64,000 bases of DNA from NCBI GenBank assembly GCA_009617715.1, contig VTFK01000359.1, positions 620,001 through 684,000 on the forward strand. Reading direction: 5' to 3'. Both the position numbers and the translations under genes were made by a program. Source of the DNA: Plectrocnemia conspersa. Lineage: Eukaryota; Arthropoda; Insecta; Trichoptera; Polycentropodidae. The notes under the pieces were generated by a model. The model saw only the letters and a list, made by a program, of their open reading frames with translations, did no database searches and was not told the DNA's origin. Shown here one piece after another: positions 12,928 to 27,900 of the stretch (its first letter is position 1; each line of letters starts with the position of its first letter).

Positions 12928-15900
12928 ATGGCCCGCGAGAAGACGGCGGTCCCAGAGACCGCGGTCCAGCGCGAGACATGGGGCAAGAAGGTGGACTTCC
13001 TGCTGTCAGTCATCGGATTCGCCGTCGATCTGGCCAACGTCTGGCGTTTCCCCTACCTTTGCTACAAGAACGGCGGAGGTGAGTACCTTTTTATTATATC
13101 AATACAAATTCAATAACTTAGTTAATCATTATTTGACATTACTCATAGTTCATCGGTTATACTGTTCTTGAGTATATTTTGCCCTTTCAAAAATAATCAT
13201 AAAATTGTATTATAAAATGCTTTGCCAACCTTAGTTTTGCAAATGTCTTCACTTGATATAAATATGTATAATTTGATTTGGTTCCCGATTTCATTTTGAA
13301 AGGTTACGAAGTCAGTCTCGCTGCTCTTCTAAAACGCATTTTTGATATGATTCATAAAAATCATAATTTTCTGATCTTTGTAAATGCAACTTGTGCATAA
13401 TGAACTATATATCAGCCGCAGTGTTGTCAGCTCCTGCTAAATTATTCGAAATAATTATCCATTGATAGGTATTCAATAACTTTCGGCAAGTTTTGTTGGA
13501 CCAACAGCACGAGTTTCTTCCCGCCCATTCCATTGTTACTAACCTTTCACAAAACAGGGACAAAATCTCTCGATGTGGTAATTCAAGTAGACGTCGTATA
13601 TACAGATGTTGAGAAAGCCTTCGACAATGTTTGTCACTGTTATTGTTAAAAAAATAACTCAGTCATTCTCGAGTTATATGGCTCGATTGTAGACAGTTTG
13701 TAATTTATGGCGACGGATTGTTAAAAAATCATTTCACCCCTTCATGTGTTCTTCAAGGATCCAACCTGGGCCCTCTGCTCTTCACGATATTTATTAATTA
13801 TATAAATACGGCGGTTACAAATTCAAGTTTTCTTCTGTATGCAGATTATTTGAAATTGTGCATTCAATCTGTGGTGGACTCCTGATTTAGATTCCATATG
13901 GAGATAGGCTTTGGTCAACCTTCTACTCTTTAGTGTCGGAAAGTGCCATACTGTATCAGTTTATTCCTACGAACTCGATGGTAACATTTTTACTAGAGAA
14001 ACGTCCACTAAACATCTTGGAATCACTTTTGAGAACAAATGTACACTAGGCCAGTGTTCAACACAGCTTCCACTTTTTATCCAAAAAACACGCACACTAA
14101 ACTAATACAATCGTATTGTAGCAGTCGACAACCAGCTACTGTAAAATTATATAATATTTTTTATTTTTTGTGCGAAACGGGCTGAAATATTCATATTTCA
14201 CGACAAAAACCTTGAAACGAGTCACTTTTAAATAACCGTCCGAAAAAAATGGTTTTCGTTTTTTTAATTAAAAAACCGGTTAACCGATTTTAACCGTTCT
14301 CGGAAAATTAAGATATCTCATATGTTATAAATTTTTATTTAAAAAAACAAATATGTAAAGATTATGTAAAAAAATCTAACGCGATTACTTATAAATATAG
14401 TAGCCACGGTAAAATTACCAGAAATTGATATTGAAATGCACGAAAAAAGTACTTCTACATATTATATTTGAGAAAATACTAACATACATTCATTTTTATT
14501 GAAATAAAATTCATTGTAATTACGGTGACCATACGTTCTTTATTTAAGGGAACAGTACTTTATCTCATTTTAGAGCTATTTATTTTTTTAAATTTAGTCA
14601 TTTTAGCTTTTTCCAGTGGGGCGAAAGTTAGCCAGTCAGTGGTATTTTTTAATATTTCCATTGCATTAAGATTCATAATATTTCATTAAATGACATGCAT
14701 TTTTCAGGCCAAATTTAAGGAGGCTCGTTTAGAATTTACGTCAAAAGCAATAAAATCGTGCCGTCGCTGTCGCAAAATAAATAAATTAGTCTGTATAACG
14801 TCCAATGACTATTGTAGCTTAGTTATTATCTATAGTCTACCTACAAACTTAAAGTTTGGGAAAGTTTCTCGATCAACAATATATTGTGTGAATTTCATTG
14901 TTTAGAAGTTTTCTTTGCATTGTATTGTATTTGAGATTTTGGAGATTTTTACATCTTAAAAGTGTTAAGTAAAAAGCGTAAGTTGACCATTAGGAAATAC
15001 AAACCTCATATTGTTTATTAATATAACCTTTTATGAAACATGTCTGCATTTTAAGTACTTCATAGTTTTAAAAATTTTACTGCAATTGATAAAACACTCA
15101 AATATGACATGACATACAAAGAGTCTTGCATGAGACATCCCATCAAATGCCATAACAGACGTTAGGAAATTAGAATATACGTATTTTGCTATTCGTCTGT
15201 GTAAGTGTGAAGATGGACCAAATCGCATTTCCACACGGGTGAACATCTTGCGGGAAAGTCTCACTCCCCATAGGAAATGAGAACCCTAGGGCTGGCCTGA
15301 TACGGACGGATCCCCGCATCAAAAGTTGACTGAAACATTATGCCATTGACATATTAACTTTACGATATATGCACATACATATGTATATATGAAAAATAGG
15401 AAGACACTTAACCCGCGACATTGGCTCGTCAATCGAATTAAAGACGGGGCACGACCGAAGCAGAGAAAAGCGTGATGATGGCTGCGAAACTACGGGGGAA
15501 CTTAATTAAGGTAGCTATCGGAAATTTCTATTTCATCTAATTGATGTTATAATCACATTGCGCCGACGGCAGTTAATTGTCGCCGGGCGTAGGCGCTGCC
15601 TCCTCTCCTGATCTCGGACATACACCATAAATGTGTACCAAATTGGATATTACGGCGTGCTGATAGAGCTCCTGCGACATACACATGCACGTGTGCGTGC
15701 TAAAGAGGTACAGGAAAATAGGCTATTGTCAACGAAAGACTCGTTTTTATTAGATTGAATTATATTGAAAGTTATTATAAAGGCCCTTTTATTTATGTTT
15801 TTAGGGTCTCTCAATTTTAGGTTTCTTGCGATTTCCGAGATATAAAGGAAAACATGGCTCTCGGATACCAGAAACTTATAATATATAATACAATTAGAAT

Positions 15901-18900
15901 GAATATTAAAAATTTAAGACTAAAATAAACTCTAAATGCGTTAATATTAGTTATTATTTCGTTAAAATTTATCGTAAAGCAAATTACTAATAAACACATT
16001 TTTTGTAATCATATAAATTGAAAAAGCATTTAACTACTAGCGAGTGTACGAATACCGCACATTCAACTTTTTGGGTTTTGAATATTATTTTTGCTTCGTT
16101 CAGATTTTTTTGAATCTATTTTTTTAATGGTTGAAATTAGACATTATTATTTAGGATTTTAAACGATAGTTAAAATGGTTCAATCTATAAAAAACGACTT
16201 AAAATTTTCAATTCATTTGAAAATAGATTTACAACTTAGCTAAATATGTCCAGAAGAAAACATTTTATATTATTTAAAGCTAGATTTGAAACTTGGAATA
16301 TTTAATGATAAAACTAAATATTGTACATCATTTAAGATTAGGCTTAAAATTTAGCTGTATAATAATAAAAATAAACGTTTTACAGTGAAATCTCAGTATA
16401 GCAAGGCTTCCGGGACCGAAAAAAAAATTTCGTTATATTGAATGTAAGGGAGATAATATATTTTTATTTTATTTTTAATCACCATATTACTACAGCATCA
16501 AAATAACTTCTTATAAGATTGACAGATCGCTTTTTGTCCATTTTTAAGGATATTGTAATTAACACAATAAAATTTGTTAAAAAAATGTTTTATAAAAAAA
16601 GTTTGAAGGTCGGCGAAACACCTTGAATGTTGCTTGTGCACATCCGGTACATGCCAAGTCAAGGTTCAACTCAATTCGAAAAAATATTGTGTCAAGTTGT
16701 AACATCATTTTTAAAGTCGAAGCAAAATATTTCGTTATTCTGAGATCAGTCTCCGTAACAGTGAAAACATTTTGTATGTAAGTTTTTCGGAGACAAATTG
16801 AAGATTCGTTATACTGGGAATTTCGTTATTTCGGTATTCGTTACAAATAAATTTCACTGTATTACGTTTTAAAATAGGTTTGCAACTTAACTAAATATTA
16901 ATAAAACAAAAAAATAGCAAAATGTTGTAGCATTTTGTATCATTTAAAAGTACAATTTAAATAAATTATAATAATAAATAGCATCGGTTACACATCCGCT
17001 CAAAAATATGACTGATATTAAAAAATATTTTGTTACACCTTACTGACGCTACAACACAATCGATCACATATAGTTGGTGTAATGTAAGCGATTATAAGTC
17101 ATTGATTGTGTTTTAGCGTATTTTATTGTATTTATAATCATTGTAAAATGTCGTTTATTAGATAACATCAAAAAAACTATACATTTACAAGCTGTCCGTT
17201 GGCTTATATATATACATATATAGCGTTCCCACTGCGACAGCGCCGATTTGTTCAACATTAACTTTCTATCCCCTCATACATACTAAGGATATATTACACG
17301 TTTACGTTTAAAACGTACCTAGTTTATTTGCAATTCGTCAAATCTAACGTATATATGTATTAAATCAGAAGCAATGATTTTTTTTATGTATTGTAAAAGG
17401 AAAAACTCACTTTTCGGCCTCGGAACCCATCGACGGGAATTCAAAATGTGAAGATTTCATTACGAAGATTGTTTTATGATTGTTTATCTGGTTTAATCAA
17501 TGAATTCTTATAATCCTTACATATATTATGTATATATTTCATTTTCATAGTTATAACATACCTAGTTAATTTGCAATCCAAATATTTATATTTAGTCAAA
17601 TCAAACAACGCACATGACTAATGAAAATTATCGTCGCATAACAAAATATTGTTAATAAATAATATTTATTTGAATTTGTTGTCATGTATTTGTCGGCCAT
17701 CTTGTTTTATATTTGAATGCTTGTTTTTTATTGGTCGACAACAAAAGAATTCATTAGCGGAGGCTCGAAAATCATCGTGCCAACTCTATTTTTATTTTTA
17801 TTAATTATAATTAAATATATTTCCTTTGTTTACGTGTCTTTTAGATGCCTTATTAACTTTATATATAATAGAAAAAATAGGTTAGATTTTACTTAATAAT
17901 TTAAGTTTAATTATAGTCATACTCAAAGTGTTAATTAGAGTTTTAAAAAGTTTGTTTAACGATTCATTTTCTAACCCTGTTTACATTTTAAAATATTTTT
18001 TAAGCACAAAGTCATGTTTGATAAACTGTGCGATATGAGTGGAGAAGCTTGACCCAGGACCCTTGATTGACAGGCGGAACGAACAACAGAGTTGTAGTGG
18101 TCTAGCGAAGCGGGGAGTGGAGTACGAGGGGGGGTTTTGGTGAATCAATCATCACATTCGGAGAGCATGAACCCCCAATCTCAATGGCTCAAAACATAGA
18201 AACGAATGAAGATGGATGCTCGGTGGCTATGACGACACAGATTTCGTATTAGCTATTTAGCTACCATCAAGTTGACACTACAAACTGCAATATAATATAA
18301 TTGTAAATAATTACCCTTTAATCTTACATCAATAATGTCAGTTAGCATGTCTTTGTTAAAGAAAGTTTAAAGTAAAACATTAAAGGTGTAGAATAAAATA
18401 AATTATATAAAAAATAGAAAGGAAGATTTCGTCACAAAAGTGAAAACAAATTATTTTTAACGCTGCTGTTTTTAGATCATGTCTTATTATATATAATAAA
18501 AAAAAACAATCGACATAGAAAACCCTGAAAGTCGTTTTCTATTTTTTCAGATCTTTTCTGGCATGTCTAAATAGTCGAATCGTGTCATTATTTCACTTAT
18601 GTGTTGCATGCGAGTGCTTCACACTTGAGACGTTCTCTTGGTTAATTCTTTTCTATTCATCAAACACTTCTTTGCGTTTCATGTCGTCAGCCGTAAAAAT
18701 TCACACATACACTTATAAGCACCTACGAAACTATTCCACATGTAGAATGTGGGGAAGTTGCCACAGCGCCAATTACTCCATAATTAGGGCTTCCTCGAGA
18801 GGCGGCCACTCGCGCGAACAATGCGGCGTCCGGTCGGAATTCTGGGTCTCATCCATTTACGGACCCCAGCTCTCACCCCTGACCTCCACGTCATCAAATT

Positions 18901-21900
18901 ATGGAATCAAAGATCGATCTAGAAATTAAGAGAAAGTGACTGTATAAAGATTTAATAAAAAAATACCAAGAAAAAAATTATCAGTTTTAAAAGTCAGCGT
19001 TAATAATTAATTTACATTTTATTACGAGTACTAAGTAGTGTTTAGTATTCTTTTAGATTTTGTATTAAAGCTGCACGAGACGCTCCGTTTAATTATGTTA
19101 GCTCATTGAAATCGCTTCGACTAATTAATCATTGTCAACTATGGAGGATATGCGTCGTCAAAAGTGTGCGATAATTCACCCCTCGCTTCGCACGTTAATG
19201 ATGTCAAAATTAAGGGTTAAATGTTACGCATTTCCTTTTTCATGGCAATAATTAATCTTATTATCAATTTGAGTTTAGCTCTACATTTTCGATATGTACT
19301 TTAATAATAAAGTACTTAACTATTTTATATTATATATTTGAGTTAAGTTTTGGACATCTGATATTAATACTATAGCTTTATAGTACTTGTTTTATTTGAA
19401 ATGAAAACAACTCTACTTAAAATAGTTATAACTAAATAACTGTAATTATTAATACAACTATTCTTGGGACTCCAGTCAGAATATTCGAAGAGCGTATTGA
19501 TTTGTACTTTGATGAAAATTATTTTAAAAAAACAATTTGCTTATGAATTTTATTTTCTTATCTTTATGTTATTTAAAACAGCTTTTTCTATAGCCAGGCC
19601 GGCCAAAAGAGGGGGGAGATGGGACAAATTCCCAGGGTCCGACTCTGAAAAAAATCGTAGCAATAATATATTCATAAAAAAAAACAAGTCTTGTTTTTAA
19701 TCTCAATAGCTAATAATAATATTTCCTGGCAATACTTTTTACTAGAATGCGCATTCGTTACTATATTTTAGTATTTAAAAATATATAGTACAAAACGAGA
19801 ATAATTTCTTAGAAAACGGGATTTTTACATGTGTTTTATATATTATATGTATTTTATTTTAAATGAATTTGCTTATAATTATTAATATATTTACAATTAT
19901 ATTCAGTTGTTTTTGACGTACACAATTTGATTTTGTTCGATTTTGTCATACACAATTATTAAACTAAAACCGGAATTCAGTCTTTCCTTTTTAACTATTG
20001 TATATTAGCTATAAAATATTATAGTAAGCAACCTGCCAATTCATTGCCACCTATTTCTGCTATAGTTTCATCTTATGAATAGCACTTTCTTCCGGTAAAC
20101 TAAAAATTAATAATTTTATTTTATAATATATCACACATGATCATCTATCTTTAGAAATAAATTAAAAATAAAGTTAGTAATAGTTAATATATATTTTCAA
20201 TAATTATGTATTATATATTACCTTGTGATATAAAACCCAACCGATTAGTTCATTTTAATCTATCATATTACCACAGTATTAAGAGATAAATGAAAATTAA
20301 ATGGATGACACGAAATATCTTCGAGAAAAAGAAGTCACTTTTTACCCGTACCTGTCTATAAGATAAAATAGCTACGTTGAAAGAAGCAATTTATAATGAG
20401 AATTGGATTTTCTCCTCTTAAGACTCACGATAGACTTCCATCTATATACATAACCGTATTATTAAATACAGATCCGGACTCGTGGGACTCGAGCTTTCGT
20501 CATGGCGACCCGATTCGCTATCGAGAATTATCGAATATTATTCAGGGCAGCAATTATCCGCAAATCTATAACATATTAATTTATAAGTCTGTAAGCACTG
20601 TATATATTATGTCAAATAATTAATAATTTGATAATTGGCTCGCATTCTCGAAATATATTATATGTATTGGGAATATATCTTACATATATTAAAAAATAAT
20701 GTTCATTATATCTCATATCTTTTATGGTTTTTAGTTATTATATTATTAAAGAAATTTTTATTTACAGGTGCATTCCTAGTGCCATACAGCATCATGTTGG
20801 TGGTAGGTGGCATTCCGCTGTTCTATATGGAATTAGCACTTGGACAGTTTCATCGCAAGGGTGCTATCACTTGCTGGGGTCGAATTGTTCCGCTCTTCAA
20901 AGGTAGGAAGATTTTAAATTTCACAATAAAAAATGAAATTGTTTCAGCTCCATTGAAAAGTTCGCAAAATCGAATAAGTAAAAAAAAAGTAAAAACGAGA
21001 TTGGCTCTAACCATCGCCGGTCTAATGGATCGGAATGAAAGGGGCTTCGACATTGGACAAAAGCAATTCTTAACTCTGAGTACATGTTATATAATACATA
21101 TTAAATTTAAATAATTTAATATTCTGATTAAATATAATAAAAATCAATAATAGATGTTCATTAATTATAATAATTCAGTAATCTGTAATATTAATATCAA
21201 ATATCACTAAATTTTTACAGTACAATCTCCTTCGAATTTTTAGATCAACGCATTTTTTTTAAATAATATATTTGTAACTTTTTTATTATTGTTTATTGTT
21301 GTGCAACAGTTTTAATTACGTTCACAGTTTCTATATTTTAGTCCACTTTCCGTGTCTGTGTTCTAAGTATTCAGTAGAATTCTGGATTCCAGTCATTAAG
21401 CTGAACCAGGATGACGTGAAGAGAGAAGCGGTTGCTCCTTCAATCTGGTCTGCCTCATTTCGAATTCGAAAGCTTAAATAAAGTTCTTGATGTATTGAAG
21501 TCTGAAGTGGAAGTTATAGTTAGGCTTTGTGTATCAATCAGCCTTGGCTCCAATACATGGTCTCTCCAAAGATAGGTTTAGGGCTCACCCACTTTTGCTG
21601 CCGCAACCAATTACTGATCTGGGATGTGACCGTTTCGTTTATGACTCGTTACACGTGTCGCTTGGCAGGTTTTCAAATAGTCATTAAAATGAAACAATTT
21701 CTATGCAAATCCATTTGATATTTACGACCGAATCGTGCTTTTACGGCGTGACCTGTCGGAGTGTTGTTTTTTAAACAAATTGCATTCGTGTAGGTTTGGA
21801 ACGCTATTGTATTTTTTAAGATTTCAAGAGTACATTAAAATCAATAACGGTCCAATTTTAATGACTTTTTCATGCTTGGTGTGCAAATTTGACTAGAAGA

Positions 21901-24900
21901 TTTTTTGTTTTGAACCATATGTGCCTATCGATTTATATAATATAAGATATGCACTGACATATTAAAAATATTATAATGAACCGACCGATAATAAAATAAA
22001 GCAACGTTAAAGTTGCAGTCGTAAAAGTAGGTATATAGTTTCGTGACGTCCTTTCACAAGCTGATGAATTGTCTGCGTGGACATCATTTATAAAGTAGCA
22101 TCAATCCTAAAGCCAGGATCATTTTGAGCGGCAAATGCCAGCTGCATGTAAATATATGCTAACAGAGTTGTGGTCATTTGCTAGGGAACGGATCAGATGA
22201 CTCTCGAGGTCGGTCGAGGAGAATATTATTCTCTCGTCGACCGACCGAGTTATAGATCTAATAATAGTACTAGATTCAATAGTATATGTGTAATGATCTC
22301 TTAACCTTTCTGCTTGGGAGGCAAACTCATAAGAAAAAATCTGTGATTCTCGGTTCAGATTCGTTTTATATAAGTATATCATGCATAGCTTACATATATC
22401 TAATCATAAGTAGATATTATTATTACTGACATATTTGAATTGCATTAGACTGTTCCTCTTAGTTTTTAACGAAGTATCAAGTATTAGAATTGTTCAATAG
22501 CACCTTAAATAAAAATAAGGAGCAGTGAGATCTGGTTACTTAGCAGGCTTTGTTTTATTTTATTTATTTATTTTTAGCAAAATCAAAGTGTTCTAAATTC
22601 AAGTTACTTATACAATTGCAACTAATTGAATTTTGTTTAACGCAATAGTCTTATAGTTAACTATCTGGGATTGGTATCAAATGTTGCAGCCACTGTAGTT
22701 TTATACTTTATGACCTTTAATAACTAAATGCATTAAATGCACGCCTTCTCATAATTACTGACTTAATTGACTACTCTCGTTCATTAAATAAATATTCACG
22801 CTTATTTTTTATTATTATTTATTTCTTATATTTTTTTTTAAAACACAGAAAAGTACTATATCTGCTTTGATTATCAAAAAATCCTGTATAATCTATGATA
22901 TTTATAATGACATCAATGGGTATATGAATCGAATCGTTTCCGGTCAGTTTGCCGAAAACGTTAGTTCGACCCCATAAACGCACCAGGGAGTTAGGGTCGC
23001 ATTTTTCCTCGAATTCCACCTGTGGATATCCTCGTGGTCTTGCGACGGTTCGGATTAAGGGGTGGTGAATCGTCGCCTCTAAATCATTCTTGTGTCCTTT
23101 TAAGAAACGGAAAAGTGTGTCCCCATTGTGAGAGGGAGCACTTACTCGGCACTCAGCGGCTGCCCTCCCGTATAATGCAATAGTTCTACTGCCACCCCAA
23201 AAGCCCACACCCTGAAAAGATGAAGGGATGGGGCGGTGCCTCTTTGGCGGAATCCAGCACGGGGTGACTTTTCATCGCGAGATACACTTTGAGGATAATT
23301 AATTTACAGCGCATCGCAGAATGCCTTGATGCTAAAAGCATTTGATCGTCTCCCGAACGAATCGAATACGAATCTGAAAGATAAAAACTTATATGTGTGA
23401 GTTGGTTTCGCTTGAACGATAAAAAATATGAAAAAAGCTAATATTAAAAAGTATATCGTTTATTATTAAATAATAATTAAAATATCATCTTGATTAGTTA
23501 CATCTAAACGCTTGACCTCTGATAAACTTTATTAATTTAAAATTACGAAGGTCATTAGCAAAACAAACTGCGATGGCAATGCAGAGATATTATATTATTA
23601 TTATTAATTATCATCTAAAACACTTTTTAATGTTATTTTCCGTGCGTTATCTACTGGTTGTTATTATTAATATGGTGTATATGATATTTTGATGGTGTAT
23701 CTATTTATTTTATCGACTTAATCATAGTTTACCTTATCATATTTAAATATTAATTAGCTATAAAGATAATAAATAGTAACAAATGACATCCAATATCTCA
23801 CATATATTTCAGAGAAAGGCAGGGACGTCATTTCAGCCTTTTCCAGAGGGGGGGCAAAAGTTGGTCAGTCAGTGGTCGGTTTTTTAATACTTCTATTTCA
23901 TTAAAATTCATAGTATTTCTTTAGATAACCCCCTTACCCCAAGTAACGTACCTGTTTAGAATTCACGTCAAAAGCAATAAAATCATGCCGTCGCTGTGAA
24001 AACGCTCGGTTATCTATCGTTCATATTAAGACTTTTTATAACAATATTACGGCTCACAATAAATGAGAATCGATTGAAACATATCTAAACCGAATTTTGA
24101 CTAATAGGAGAGCGCAAAAAACAAGTATTCCTTCTCAGTGGAAATACATGGTTTTCTGGTGTTCATATTAGGTCTTTTTTTAAATATTTCGATTTTCAAT
24201 TAGTGAGAATCGAATGAAGCGTATCTAAACCGAAATTTTACCAATAGGAGAAAAAAATATAATTTAACTGATAGGCGCTAGTGAAATCGTACGTTGCTCT
24301 AAAATGTCTATGAAATTTAATTTGACTGTTGCAAAACGTCCATTTGCTGTTCAAACCCAAACCTAACGTACACGAATTAAACAAACTCACCTTGACCTAA
24401 TGAAAGTCTTAAAACTAATTACAGTTTTCTCAGGAGAAAATAAGTGGAAGAAAAAGTAGAGACATACAGATATAAGTGTGTTTATCAAAGTATATACATA
24501 CATACAAACCACTTCTGATATAAGAGTTGGTCAGAGTATATTTAAAAATTAATTTTGGTCAATAGAAAAGCGCAAAAACAATTATTCCTTCTCAGAAATC
24601 AAAATCCTTGAATATTGTAATATAACCTTGAATTTAACCCAGTAAACGAAATATTTTTTGTTTTTAGAAGGGATTCAGCTCAAATATTTTTCACACTGTA
24701 TTTATTAGAATTACTTGAACCTTTTTTAAAGGACGTCACATGAGAAAAAAATTGAAATGGTTGGAAAATCTTATACGCAAAGTCCTACCTTCAATCGCAT
24801 ACATAAAACCTTGAGTGGGTCATTCTTCCCCGCATATAAAACCAAATCTTCGCCATCGTTCAGACCAAATAGCGAAAATGCAACTTTTACACCAAACTAC

Positions 24901-27900
24901 AATACCGTGGCCAACTTTTCGACCGTTTTCACACATTCAGTTTCTGGTCACATACCACAGCTTTTACCTTGAACAGCATCCAAAGAGAGGTGGCACTGTC
25001 CCCGTTCCACTGCCCCCCATCCATGTCCCATTACGCCACAGCTCCACTTCCGCGGCTCAAGCTCGGTTAAAGGGTGTCTGGCGGTACTAAGCCGTCTCAC
25101 TTACCCCCTCACATCAAAAATCAACTGTTAACTCCTATATAATCGTGGGAAACCCTCTTTGATGGAGCGTTTCGTTTGAGCGGCTCTTGTTAGCGACTTT
25201 TCGCATGGAACGTTAAACACATTGTTCTCGATTTTATATCTACTGTTGCAATTAAATCTGAGATTCTCCTCGGAGGCCAGTGTGTCATGTCAGCCGTTTG
25301 ATTGAGAGTCGCTGGGGTCACGTCTGCGTCGCTTTCCCCCGTCGGTTAAATCGCGTAAGAATGGACCCTCGCTAACTTGATTTATTGTAATCCCCAGATC
25401 TAGTGGATATTATGTGAAGGAGAAGACCTCCGTGGAGACCTTTTTATCTTCTTCGCGCAAATCGTATTACGACTTTACAATATGAGATCGTTCAGGTTTT
25501 GATGAAGTTCCGATTTTTATTTAGGCTCGTTATAAATTGAAACTTAATGTGATTTTTAAAAAGTGGTTCCTTAAATCGAGACTTACTGGCACTGGTAGAT
25601 TGCGATTTTTTAATGATAAAGCAATAAATTATCTATTTCAAAATATATAAAAATGTAACGCTTAGGTGTGTTACATTTATTTTTTACATACATGAGAATG
25701 AACTCTCATGTATCCTAAGTCGAGTGTATCTAGTATTGAAAAAAGTTCCTGGCGGAAGTGCATTCTGAATGGAAGCGTCTTATGCACGCAGTGTATACGC
25801 TTTTATACGTTGGTAGAGATGGAGAAGGTTCTTTTGCTCTACCTTCTCTCGACGTCTAGACCAATTGTAGTGGTTTAAGGGTGGAATTAGATTTTTATTT
25901 TCTGCTGTATTTCTTAAAAAAACGCCTTTTGCGTAACTTTTGTAGTTTGAGCAGCTGGAGATTTGGCAACACTTGTAGTTCCGGATAGTGCATTTTACCG
26001 AATATTCGATCGTCACGTACGTCAGCTTAAAAATTGTACTTGCCAGTAAATCATAGACTAATATCATTTTAATTTTTTACACATATTTGCGTTTTTTATT
26101 CTAGTTTCGCGATCGGTAGTCCTAACAAGTATTCTAAAATAGTTTTAATTTTATTTGTAATTAATGAAAAACATTAAATTAAAAACCATTTTGAAATAAT
26201 ATTTCGTAATATGATACTTATATCGTCATAGAATGAAGGTTACATTGAAGTAACATATTAATTATTTAGTTATAATATATCATGTATCAAATTTATGTTT
26301 GCTATTAATTATTTTGTTTTTAAAACAAATCTGAGCATCATGACAGGTTTCCCCAATGCGTTATGATGACCATTATACAAACAATAATTATACCATAAAA
26401 TATTTTTAAAATAAAATAATTATGGTTCACACCTAAATTAAGCAATATCTCGCGTATATCTATCGCTATCGCTGAAAACATCCTTGTGTGTGGCAAGCTC
26501 CTTGAGAAACTGGATAGTTCGTACAAAAGAAGCGTTCTCGATGGCTGACGTTCTGGTTGCGATAGTCAAGAATAAGGGACGCGATCGCGATTCTTTACGG
26601 AAGCAGCTTAAAATCGCCGAGTATTGGCGGATTATCGACACGGCCTCTTAGTAACTTCAAAAAATGCTTGATTAACCCTTTAAGCCGTACCGCCGTACAC
26701 GTACGGCGGTCGTTCTTTAACTATTTTGAGGTACATTTGTATAAAAATCATTGTATTTATATAATATTTTTTTTTAATTTGAATTAATAGAAATGATTTT
26801 TATAAAAATAATATCAATAAATTAAAGAGTACCAAATAAATTAACATGCCAAAAAACATTTTATATTAATTTTATAAAAAATAATAAGAGCCACTGAATT
26901 GATATAAAAAATACACAAAAGCTAAATAATGTATAAAAAATATGTAAAATAAATTAACGAAATTTAATAATAGAGAAGTGTTATTTAATAATAGAATAAA
27001 TTTTTAAAACATACTAATACAAAAAAGTAGTACAATAAATCAAATCAATCAAACGTTAAGAATCTCTGATTTTTTAATTATGTATTATAAATGCAATATA
27101 AAATAATAATCAATAAATAACAACTGAAATAATTATAGAAAAATACCTAAAAGTAATTCACTCCCAGGTGTATACAAACAAATTAAAAAATGTGTATAAA
27201 TTAATTAAATATGTATTAAAATGTGGAAGTGTTGTATTCCATGAAAAAATATCAAGAAGCAATACAAATATGAAAACGTTAACTTGTCGAAAAAGGCAAG
27301 ATACAAAAAATAATAACTGAAAAACCTTCTGGAGTGGTTTGGAAAGAGCATTCTCTCGTTATTTAGGACTGTAGTAAACTAGATAAATGTAACTACAATA
27401 AAATGATTACCAAATTCGATTACGGATAAGATTCTAAAAGTATGAGAATCTACTAGCAATATAATATTAAATCATTTATTTTTTGCATGTGTATATACAT
27501 ATATGAGAAGAAAATTATTAAATTAAATGTTATGTATATTTCATTGAGTTTAAAAGTTGATGCATTACTTAAATCATTTTTATAAAAAAAATTGCAGGTA
27601 TTGGATACGCTGTGGTATTGATAGCTTTCTACGTGGACTTCTACTATAATGTCATCATTGCCTGGGCCCTTCGTTTCTTCTTCGCTTCCTTCACGGATCT
27701 TCTCCCTTGGACCTCTTGTGACAATCCTTGGAACACTCCACTATGTCGTCCGGTATAAACATCATTACAATACCATAAAAAATGCATACCATTCATAAAA
27801 CATATTCTTTAATTTAGTTCGAATTGATGACCAACAATGCAACACGAACTTCAAATATCACCTGGTCGTCTGAGATACTATTTTTGGAAAACGCCACCAT

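Noticed and set aside
24757..25090. Overlapping plus-strand frames of 71 and 91 codons
   Set aside because: No domain, low-complexity Ser/Thr/Pro content, and no splice context; treated as intron sequence of DAT.
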